This document shows, piece after piece, positions 1 through 5,512 of a stretch of 6,547 nucleotides of DNA. How positions within the stretch are numbered: position 1 is the stretch's first letter; the number at the start of each line of letters is the position of its first letter. Made by a program: the position numbers and the translations under genes. The DNA comes from Candidatus Komeilibacteria bacterium (GTDB lineage Bacteria > Patescibacteriota > Patescibacteriia > UBA1558 > 2-01-FULL-52-15): the NCBI GenBank assembly GCA_016204595.1, contig JACQKJ010000005.1, positions 1 to 6,547 on the forward strand, given 5' to 3'. The notes below the pieces were generated by a model. The model was given only the letters and a program-made list of their open reading frames with translations. It ran no database searches and was not told the DNA's origin.

Positions 1-24
1 GTATAAGTATAGCACGATAGGTCA

Positions 25-52
25 TTGACAAACAGTTCCCGTATGCTTGAAT
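25..52 (+). promoter_or_regulatory. Sigma70-type promoter with extended -10
   Basis: TTGACA at 25-30 matches the -35 consensus exactly. After a 16-nt spacer comes TTGAAT at 47-52 (4 of 6 matches to TATAAT), preceded by TGC at 44-46, an extended -10 (TGn). Transcription would begin near 59, giving a leader of about 40 nt before the ATG at 98. The placement fits the strong RBS and the terminator that bracket the first gene. This is inferred from sequence only. Confidence 0.6.
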
Positions 53-86
53 AGGTGGGTACGGTTCTTTTGTGCAACGAACGATT

Positions 87-92
87 GGAGGG
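87..92 (+). promoter_or_regulatory. Strong Shine-Dalgarno site of the first gene
   Basis: GGAGGG lies 5 nt before the ATG at 98. It decides the start against the in-frame TTG at 47, which lies inside the predicted -10 element. It is the only textbook Shine-Dalgarno sequence at a gene start in this window. Confidence 0.75.
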
Positions 93-97
93 TTGCC

Positions 98-508
98 ATG
101 GCGAAGCTTCCCGAAATCGACGGTTTGGAGCTGAACAGGATGAAAGGACAGATACGGCTTACGGCCCGCGACCAGAACGGGGAACTCTGGTATATCCATG
201 AGCGGGGTCTTGATCCGCGAAACACCATCTTCACAAGAAGACCTATGTTCCGCAAACCCGCTCATGACCTGGAGCTTCTTTTCAAGATTCCGATATACCT
301 GCCTCTTCTGCCCGGGAATCGGGATGTGGAGGCGACCGTCTCCGAGGTATTCGCTCAGTTAATACAGCCGATCCATCCTGACGGCATAGAAGCCCCGCGC
401 TTTCTGCGCCGGATCGAGGCCATCGAGGTCGTCGCGAATGAGCACAAGATCGATCAGAACCTCAACGCCATGATCGCATACATCAACGTCTACCAGCGCG
501 CGCGCTGA
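98..508 (+). CDS. Hypothetical protein, 136 aa, monocistronic
   Basis: I do not recognise this family. The protein looks soluble: there is no signal peptide or membrane segment, and no cysteine. The first half (about residues 8-50) is polar and mixed-charge, with short strand-like stretches such as QIRLTARDQNGELWYIHE. The middle is hydrophobic and proline-rich (LLFKIPIYLPLLPGNRD, about 60-76). The C-terminal half is predicted mostly helical and ends in a basic QRAR. No catalytic motif stands out. The ATG at 98 was chosen because GGAGGG lies 5 nt upstream and a promoter lies just before it. A terminator follows 20 nt after the stop, so it appears to be its own transcription unit and not part of the mur cluster. 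The signals around it argue strongly for a real gene; its role is unknown. Confidence 0.75.
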   Translation: MAKLPEIDGLELNRMKGQIRLTARDQNGELWYIHERGLDPRNTIFTRRPMFRKPAHDLELLFKIPIYLPLLPGNRDVEATVSEVFAQLIQPIHPDGIEAPRFLRRIEAIEVVANEHKIDQNLNAMIAYINVYQRAR

Positions 509-527
509 ACAGTCGAAGAACAAAGTC

Positions 528-584
528 GTGGCCACCCTTCGTTCCACGTTGCGGAACTTCGGGTGGCCGCTTTTCTTTTCTTTC
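528..584 (+). terminator. Intrinsic terminator after the first gene
   Basis: The arms 528-537 and 561-570 pair over 10 bp (GGCCACCC with GGGTGGCC, plus an outer G-C and a T-G pair). A 3x3 internal loop follows, then 5 more pairs (GTTCC 541-545 with GGAAC 553-557) closing a 7-nt loop. The stem is followed at once by a T-rich tract, TTTTCTTTTCTTT. This is a well-formed rho-independent terminator. It separates the first gene from murD, so murD should have its own promoter between about 585 and 675. Confidence 0.85.
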
Positions 585-674
585 ATTACTACCCTCCCTT
601 CTCATTCAGAGCCGAACGGCAGGACGCAGATGGGTTCATTTACTAACACTGCATTTTGCGGTAACCTCCTTACT

Positions 675-2054
675 ATGGCAATGAATGGATTAGACGCGGA
701 ATTTTGCGGCAAAAAAGTGGCCATCTTAGGCTTTGGCGTGGAAAGCCAGGAGAGCGTTGAGTTCATGCTGAAACTGAAAGCTGTTATCTCGGTCTTTGAC
801 GAAAAGGCCGAGAACGCTTTTGACGTGTCTCGATTGCAGCACTTGCGTGAACAGGGGGTTTCATTCAACTTCGGTGAATTTCCTTCACTTGCCCAGTTCG
901 ACATCATCGTGCGCTCCCCTGGCGTGAAGCCGGGCATACAGGCCCTACACGAGGCCGGAGACCTAGGCATTACCATAACCTCGGCCACGAACATTTTTCT
1001 TGAGCATGCCCAAGGTACGGTCGTTGGTATTACCGGCACCAAAGGCAAAGGCACAACTGCCGCGCTTCTCTATGAAATGGTGAAGACAACAGGTCGTGAC
1101 GCGTACATTGGCGGTAACATCGGCATTCCTGCGCTTTCGTTCCTGGACATTCTGAAACCAGATTCCGTGTCCATCCTTGAGCTCTCCAGTTTTCAATTGA
1201 TGGATGCAACGCGAAGCCCGCATATTGCTATAGTGCTCATGGTGACGCAGGATCATCTCGATTATCATACGAGTGCCGTTGAATATATAATGGCAAAGAT
1301 GGGAATTGCGTCCCACCAATCAGAAAAAGATTCGATCATCGTCAATATCGATTACCGAGGTTCGGTGCAAGTTGCCGGGCGATCCGCCGCCAAACGATAT
1401 GAGATCAGTAAATTCCAAAGAGTCGAACAGGGCTGTTTCACAGAACATGGGTTCGTGGTCGTGGCTCTCGGCGGGGTACAGGAGCGAATCATAGACCAAA
1501 ACAGTATTTTGATTCCAGGCAAACACAATCTGGAGAATGTGTGCGCCGCGACCATGGCCGGGAAACTGCTCGGGATCCCCAACGAGAATATAGCCAAAGC
1601 GCTTCGTTCATTCCGCGGGCTTGCCCATCGCCTGGAGCTGGTGCGCGAAATAGACGGCGTCAAATACTACAACGATTCCATCGGCACGACGCCTGATTCG
1701 GCGATCGCCGCCATACAAGCCTTTGACGCTCCCAAAATACTCATTCTCGGAGGCTCGACCAAACACAGCGATTTCACCGAACTGGGAAACACCATCGCGC
1801 ATCATCCCGCTATCAAGGCCATCATCGGTATCGGCGAAGAATGGCCGCGCATCCGCGCCAGCATCCCGAACCACCCGCATGGCATCGAATTCTACGAGGA
1901 TCTCACGAGCATGCAGGACATCGTTGAAAAAGTACATTCTCACGCAGAACCTGGTGATGTGGTCATACTTTCCCCTGCGTGCGCAAGTTTTGACATGTTC
2001 AAGGACTACAAGGACCGGGGCGATCAATTCAAATTCTGGGTCGAGAAACTATAG
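675..2054 (+). CDS. murD: UDP-N-acetylmuramoyl-L-alanine--D-glutamate ligase (MurD)
   Basis: MurD is the cytoplasmic ligase that adds D-glutamate to UDP-MurNAc-L-Ala using ATP. With 459 aa it is a normal full-length, three-domain MurD. The N-terminal Rossmann-like domain starts with GKKVAILGFG (12-21) and includes RSPGVKP (80-86). The central domain has the ATP loop GTKGKGTT (121-128), GNIGIP (147-152), ELSSFQL (169-175) and DHLDYH (193-198); K208 aligns with the carbamylated lysine of the family. The C-terminal domain shows GKHNLEN (282-288), HRLE (318-321), NDS (333-335) and SPACASFD...RGDQF (433-452). Oddly, the residue after the P-loop lysine is Gly126 and not Ser/Thr. The start is uncertain: 675 and 681 both fit the family N-terminus but lack an RBS, while ATG 630 has AGGA 5 nt upstream and would add 15 residues. 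No convincing promoter was found in 585-670. murE follows after 2 nt. Confidence 0.93.
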   Translation: MAMNGLDAEFCGKKVAILGFGVESQESVEFMLKLKAVISVFDEKAENAFDVSRLQHLREQGVSFNFGEFPSLAQFDIIVRSPGVKPGIQALHEAGDLGITITSATNIFLEHAQGTVVGITGTKGKGTTAALLYEMVKTTGRDAYIGGNIGIPALSFLDILKPDSVSILELSSFQLMDATRSPHIAIVLMVTQDHLDYHTSAVEYIMAKMGIASHQSEKDSIIVNIDYRGSVQVAGRSAAKRYEISKFQRVEQGCFTEHGFVVVALGGVQERIIDQNSILIPGKHNLENVCAATMAGKLLGIPNENIAKALRSFRGLAHRLELVREIDGVKYYNDSIGTTPDSAIAAIQAFDAPKILILGGSTKHSDFTELGNTIAHHPAIKAIIGIGEEWPRIRASIPNHPHGIEFYEDLTSMQDIVEKVHSHAEPGDVVILSPACASFDMFKDYKDRGDQFKFWVEKL

Positions 2055-2056
2055 TT

Positions 2057-3277
2057 ATGTGGCAGCAGCTTAAGAACATCTATCATCTGTTTCAGGCGGT
2101 CGCGGCGAATCAGCTGTACGGTTTCCCGTCGCGGAAATTGTTCGTCATTGGCGTTACCGGTACTGACGGGAAAACAACGACGGCGAGCATCATATTCAGC
2201 ATACTCCGTGACAGCGGAAAAAAAACGATAAAAATAACAACGCTCGGCGCAACTATCAATGACAAGGAGCTTGCGACCGGCCTGCATGTGACCACTCCCT
2301 CTTCGTTCGAGATACAACGGCTGTTCGCCGTGGCGGTGCGTGAGGGCTGCACGCACGCGATCCTTGAGGTATCCTCACATGCGCTGGATCAAAATCGCGT
2401 TTTTGGCATCCGCTTCGCGATCGGGGTACTCACGAACATCAGCCACGAACATCTGGATTATCATAAGACCATCGAGAATTATACCCGAGCAAAAACAAAA
2501 CTGCTACAGGCCGCGGACATTGCCGTCATCAACCAGGACGATCCTTCGTACGCCGTTGTGGCTGACAGACTTGGTCCAAAAAAGATAACAACCTACGCAC
2601 TCAATGCCGCAGCCGACGTGACTCCGTTCACGTTTCCATTTACCACGCAACTCTTCGGCGGCTTCAACAGATACAATTGCCTTGCGGCGGCCGCTGCTGC
2701 GGCCGCCGCCGGAATAGACAACGATACTATTCTCCGAAGTATCGCCTCGTTCAAAAACCCGCGAGGGCGGCAGGATATAGTTTATAATAAGGAGTTCAAG
2801 GTAATGATAGACTTTGCCGTGACGCCGAAAGCGTTTGAAAGTATTCTTTCGGAAATAAAAAAAGGGCTTTCAGGTCGCCTTATCCACGTGTTCGGATTAT
2901 CCGGCAAACGCGACAGTTCAAAACGCCCCATCATGGGGGACGTTGCTTCGCGCTACGATGATATTATCATTCTCACGGCTGACGATCCGCGCGATGAGCC
3001 AGTGGAATCGATCAACGAAGAGATCATCCGCGGTATTCATGGATTCACCAGAAAAGATCCCGCACATCATACACTTCGTCCTGATGACCGCATGGATCTG
3101 TTCGAAATTCCCGATCGAGGCCAGGCTATTATCTATGCAATTTCCCTTGCACAGCCCGGCGACTTCGTGCTGCTGACCGGCAAAGGCCACGAGCAATCGC
3201 TGGCAATGAAAGAGGGCGATGTGCCGTGGGATGAATATAAAGCAGTGGAGGAAGCGCTTGCGAAACGTTTATCTTAA
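2057..3277 (+). CDS. murE: MurE-type ligase without domain 1 (adds peptidoglycan residue 3)
   Basis: MurE adds the third stem-peptide residue (meso-DAP, Lys or another diamino acid) to UDP-MurNAc-L-Ala-D-Glu. Recognisable motifs are the ATP loop GTDGKTT (35-41), HVTTPSS (77-83), EVSSHALDQNRV (104-115), HEHLDYH (130-136), the likely carbamylated K146, GLSGKRDSSKRPIMG (280-294), DDPR (309-312) and TGKGHE (374-379). The protein has 406 aa, about 80-90 fewer than a standard MurE. The missing part is the N-terminal UDP-binding domain, replaced by about 25 residues (LKNIYHLFQAVAANQLYGFP) resembling an amphipathic helix. The specificity motif is DDPR where DAP enzymes have DNPR, and the usual DYAHTP motif reads DFAVTP (252-257). 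The ATG lies 2 nt after the murD stop with no clear RBS, so translational coupling is likely. An unusual nine-Ala run (210-218) is encoded by a GC hairpin. The family is certain; the residue added is not. Confidence 0.92.
   Translation: MWQQLKNIYHLFQAVAANQLYGFPSRKLFVIGVTGTDGKTTTASIIFSILRDSGKKTIKITTLGATINDKELATGLHVTTPSSFEIQRLFAVAVREGCTHAILEVSSHALDQNRVFGIRFAIGVLTNISHEHLDYHKTIENYTRAKTKLLQAADIAVINQDDPSYAVVADRLGPKKITTYALNAAADVTPFTFPFTTQLFGGFNRYNCLAAAAAAAAAGIDNDTILRSIASFKNPRGRQDIVYNKEFKVMIDFAVTPKAFESILSEIKKGLSGRLIHVFGLSGKRDSSKRPIMGDVASRYDDIIILTADDPRDEPVESINEEIIRGIHGFTRKDPAHHTLRPDDRMDLFEIPDRGQAIIYAISLAQPGDFVLLTGKGHEQSLAMKEGDVPWDEYKAVEEALAKRLS
2684..2709 (+). repeat. Perfect 11-bp GC inverted repeat inside murE
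   Basis: The arms GCGGCGGCCGC (2684-2694) and GCGGCCGCCGC (2699-2709) are exact reverse complements around a TGCT loop. All 22 stem bases are G or C, and each arm contains a GCGGCCGC octamer. It encodes most of the nine-alanine run of MurE. In mRNA it would be a very stable hairpin deep inside the coding region. Confidence 0.85.
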
Positions 3278-3279
3278 CG

Positions 3280-3317
3280 TCATTGCGAGGAAGAGGAAGT
3301 ACGACGGCGAAGCAATC
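3280..3317. repeat. Dispersed palindromic repeat unit (GTCATTGCGAGG...GAAGCAATCC type)
   Basis: It begins 3 nt after the murE stop with GTCATTGCGAGG and ends with GCGAAGCAATCC. The outer arms ATTGC (3282-3286) and GCAAT (3312-3316) pair. From memory, repeats with these conserved ends are scattered between genes in many bacterial genomes, including CPR genomes. No second copy of this unit occurs in the window, so its dispersed nature rests on resemblance. Confidence 0.6.
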
Positions 3318-3348
3318 CCCTTGAGCAGTCGCGTTGCTAATTTTTTTT
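3311..3348 (+). terminator. Probable terminator of the murD-murE unit
   Basis: AGCAA (3311-3315) pairs with TTGCT (3334-3338), followed by AA and eight T (3341-3348). An alternative stem is AGCAG with TTGCT (one G-T pair), closing a short loop just before the T tract. Both stems are weak, but the T8 run directly downstream of murE on the sense strand supports termination. The left arm overlaps the end of the preceding repeat unit. Confidence 0.5.
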
Positions 3349-3355
3349 GATATCT

Positions 3356-3434
3356 CATCGGGATCCCTCTGCGCCCTAGGCGCACCCGCCTTGGGCGGGG
3401 ACTCAATTTCGCTCGGGATGACCCTTCGGGTCAT
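3356..3434. repeat. Compound palindromic repeat with three tandem hairpins
   Basis: The outer ends ATCCC (3363-3367) and GGGAT (3415-3419) pair, as in the common short repeat ending CTCGGGATGAC. Between them sit two perfect 6-bp hairpins: TGCGCC/GGCGCA (3370-3375 and 3379-3384) and CCCGCC/GGCGGG (3385-3390 and 3394-3399), each with a 3-nt loop. A third hairpin, ATGACCC/GGGTCAT (3418-3424 and 3428-3434), lies at the right end and contains the murF stop codon. The unit lies between convergent genes and may help end transcription from the murF side, although no T tract on the minus strand follows it directly. Confidence 0.6.
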
Positions 3435-4762
3435 TTCTTCACCCAATACCCCTCCTGCCTGCACAGTTTTTTCTCATCGGCCTTGTCTGCAAGAATATAT
3501 TTGACCGCCTCTTCGAGGAAAATAGTATTTTGCGAGCCCTTCACCAGAACCAGCGCTTCCTCCGGCATGGTATCCCGCAGATACTGTCCAAGTTCAGGTG
3601 AACTCTGAAACCACCTCAAATCTTGCAACACTGCCGTCTGAAGCGCTGGAATGATATATTGTTGGGTAAGTGAACCGACGCAATACACATACTCAGCTAT
3701 GCCGGGTATGCGTTCTGCCACAGCCTGATGCTCGATCGCCGCTTCCTCGCCAAGCTCACGCATATCTCCCAAACATAGCACGACCGGCCTCCCGGTCTTT
3801 TGCTTCAGATGGAATACCATGTCAAGGAATGCCAATACCGATGCTTTCGACGCATTATACGAAGAATCAATGATGACAGAGCCATTGACGCCGCTCAAAA
3901 GCGTTGAGCGTCCTTTCGGCAATACCAAATTATTCTCCAGCGCGTGGTTTATTGTTTGCAGCGAAACTTTCGCTTCCCTCGCCGCAAGTATCGCTGCTCC
4001 GAATACTTCGCGGTATTCCCGCGGCAACGCATGTCCTCGGATAGTTACAGACGCATGTTCCGATGCGGTGCGGAATGAAAACCTGCTGTGCCCGAGAGTT
4101 ATTTCATGTTCATCATAAAAAAGGGCATTGCCCCGCCCCATGCCGAAAGGGAGCAGTAGTTTGCCCTGCAATCTCGATGTCTCTTTTTTTAAATACGTAT
4201 TTTCAGCGTTGTAGATGACCGTATGGCACCGCGGCTCCCTTGCCATCTTCATATCCTCTTCCGTGATGCGCCGTACCAACAGATCGCGGCGTTCTGAAGC
4301 GGATAGTTTTTTTTCTTCAGCGGTCAATGTTTTCTCGAACTGTTCGGTATGTGCTGCCGACTCCACGACGAATACGCCTATGTCAGGCGCCACGATGGAA
4401 AGCAAATACTCCATGTTCTTCGGCGGATACGGATCGTCAATCCCCATTTCAACAATAAGATATTTCACGCCGACAAGATTGAATATGCCGAATGGAGCGC
4501 GCAGCACAGCCATAAGCCAGTCGATCGGGCGATATCCTTCAATGGCAATGCCAAGAATGCCCAATGGCACGCCAGTTTCGGAATTGCCCTTAGTCATTAC
4601 CGTGCGCCCGGCTTCTTTCAAAATGGCATAAAGTGCATGCTTGGTTGACGTTTTGCCAACTGACCCGGCAATACCAAACACGAGCGGCCTATGGATGAAA
4701 AGCGCTGACCGCGCAAAAAAACGCAAATATCTTAATACACACCCGATAGCAAATTGACGCAT
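3431..4762 (-). CDS. murF: MurF-type ligase without domain 1 (adds D-Ala-D-Ala)
   Basis: MurF joins D-Ala-D-Ala to the UDP-MurNAc-tripeptide, the last cytoplasmic step of the peptidoglycan precursor. The 443-aa protein shows the ATP loop GSVGKTS (33-39), KGNSETGVPLGILG (58-71), VEMGID (104-109), IDSSYNAS (298-305), GDMRELG (332-338) and VKGSQ (407-411), all in family order. The usual N-terminal UDP-binding domain of about 80 residues is absent. In its place is a short, hydrophobic, arginine-rich helix (4-27) that could touch the membrane. Between AAHTEQFE (136-143) and the likely carbamylated lysine (K172) lies a charged stretch about 19 residues longer than usual. The ATG at 4762 is 45 nt past the cofE-like gene, last in its operon. 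The only RBS-like sequence (AGGAAAGG) is 16 nt upstream and lies in a hairpin. The TGA stop sits inside a repeat hairpin. The family is certain. Confidence 0.92.
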   Translation of the reverse strand: MRQFAIGCVLRYLRFFARSALFIHRPLVFGIAGSVGKTSTKHALYAILKEAGRTVMTKGNSETGVPLGILGIAIEGYRPIDWLMAVLRAPFGIFNLVGVKYLIVEMGIDDPYPPKNMEYLLSIVAPDIGVFVVESAAHTEQFEKTLTAEEKKLSASERRDLLVRRITEEDMKMAREPRCHTVIYNAENTYLKKETSRLQGKLLLPFGMGRGNALFYDEHEITLGHSRFSFRTASEHASVTIRGHALPREYREVFGAAILAAREAKVSLQTINHALENNLVLPKGRSTLLSGVNGSVIIDSSYNASKASVLAFLDMVFHLKQKTGRPVVLCLGDMRELGEEAAIEHQAVAERIPGIAEYVYCVGSLTQQYIIPALQTAVLQDLRWFQSSPELGQYLRDTMPEEALVLVKGSQNTIFLEEAVKYILADKADEKKLCRQEGYWVKK

Positions 4763-4765
4763 AGC

Positions 4766-4790
4766 AACAGGGTAGCGTACCTTTCCTGTT
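4766..4790 (-). promoter_or_regulatory. Hairpin in the cofE-murF gap, around the murF RBS
   Basis: On the minus strand, AACAG pairs with CTGTT and, inside this after a GAAA bulge, GGTA pairs with TACC around CGC. The hairpin ends 3 nt before the murF ATG. The only RBS-like sequence, AGGAAAGG (4780-4787 on the plus strand), is in its left arm. If only the inner stem forms, AGGAAA comes to about 8 nt from the ATG; if the full stem forms, it is partly hidden. A regulatory or spacing role is inferred. Confidence 0.35.
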
Positions 4791-4807
4791 TTTACAACCT
4801 TTGAAAA

Positions 4808-5512
4808 TTAGGACTTTGGCAACTTTGAAAAGAGGGGTCGATACATATCTTCCTGAATGTCAATATGCAATTCCCCACGATGAATTTTATCACAAAATTC
4901 AATCGGCGTCTTTTCAATAATTGCCAAAGGTTGCTGTTCGTTCCCCTCGCCCATGACGAAAACTGCGGCCGCGGCAAGACTATCCGCAACATCGGTACGA
5001 GAAAATTTAAATTTTCTCCCGAAAATATCCGGCATTCCACGATAGTCTTTCACGCCACGAAAACCCGCATATCCGAGAGCGACGCCGGTTACACCGGCGC
5101 GAAGCGGTATCGTACGGCTGTCGGTAATCAGGACGCCGAGATGTCTCACGCCGTATTTCTGTCGCAATTTATTGCGCAGAAAGCGAGCCGTCTTAAAACT
5201 GTCTTTTGGAAGAAGAATAAGCTTGCCATTCGCGTTTGACTCATCAATTCCGGCAGAGGCCATTACCATTCCGTCTTTGATGGTAAGCCAAACATACTTG
5301 GTCGGTATGGCAAGCTCGCTTTCCGCTCGGATCAGCTTCTCTTTAGTCCCAATATTTTCGGCGACTGCCGTTCTTTTTTCTGCAAGGGCGACTATTTTAG
5401 AAGTGACCACAATTACGGATTTCTCCGGAATTTTCTTGAAATAATCCGTGATGAATACAAAAAAATCGTCGCCCTCCTGGAAAACACGAGTTTTGATTGG
5501 TCGGATAATCAT
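4808..5512 (-). CDS. cofE: CofE-like gamma-glutamyl ligase family protein
   Basis: The protein belongs to the coenzyme F420-0:L-glutamate ligase (CofE/FbiB) family, cytoplasmic enzymes that in F420-producing organisms add L-glutamate to the cofactor using GTP. At 234 aa it matches the single-domain archaeal type, without the nitroreductase-like domain of FbiB. Visible motifs are VTSKIVALAEKR (36-47), SAGIDESNANG (86-96), LLPKD (100-104), ITDSRTIPLRAGVTGVALGYAG (129-150, with TD at 130-131), DYRGMPDIFGR (156-166) and MGEGNE (187-192). These cover the substrate- and metal-binding core of the family, so it should be active. No other F420 gene is in the window, and CPR bacteria are not known to make F420, so the true substrate may differ. 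The start ATG overlaps the stop of the upstream reductase by 4 nt (ATGA), indicating coupling; murF follows after 45 nt. Family assignment is firm, substrate unknown. Confidence 0.88.
   Translation of the reverse strand: MIIRPIKTRVFQEGDDFFVFITDYFKKIPEKSVIVVTSKIVALAEKRTAVAENIGTKEKLIRAESELAIPTKYVWLTIKDGMVMASAGIDESNANGKLILLPKDSFKTARFLRNKLRQKYGVRHLGVLITDSRTIPLRAGVTGVALGYAGFRGVKDYRGMPDIFGRKFKFSRTDVADSLAAAAVFVMGEGNEQQPLAIIEKTPIEFCDKIHRGELHIDIQEDMYRPLFSKLPKS

Noticed and set aside
652..672. Minus-strand TAAGGAGGT followed by an ATG at 654
   Set aside because: The frame after this perfect RBS stops after three codons, so no gene starts there.
528..674. Start of murD at the in-frame GTG at 528, giving a 508-aa protein
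   Set aside because: The GTG lies in the left arm of the terminator, and the extra 49 residues do not resemble a MurD N-terminus.
602..1054. 150-codon open frame on the minus strand inside murD
   Set aside because: It lies opposite the conserved MurD Rossmann and P-loop coding region and has no recognisable motif; it is a shadow frame.
1608..2027. 139-codon open frame on the minus strand inside murD
   Set aside because: It overlaps the conserved MurD C-terminal domain on the other strand and reads as low-quality protein.
2218..2225. A8 tract in murE as a programmed slippage site
   Set aside because: The main frame continues through all MurE motifs and no useful alternative product was seen.
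3431..4762. MurT-type (lipid II amidotransferase) identity for the MurF-like gene, because domain 1 is missing
   Set aside because: The GDMRELG and VKGSQ motifs are those of MurF, and no GatD-like partner is present.
4766..4793. Plus-strand hairpin followed by TTTTT, looking like a terminator
   Set aside because: No plus-strand gene leads into it; the structure makes more sense on the minus strand before murF.
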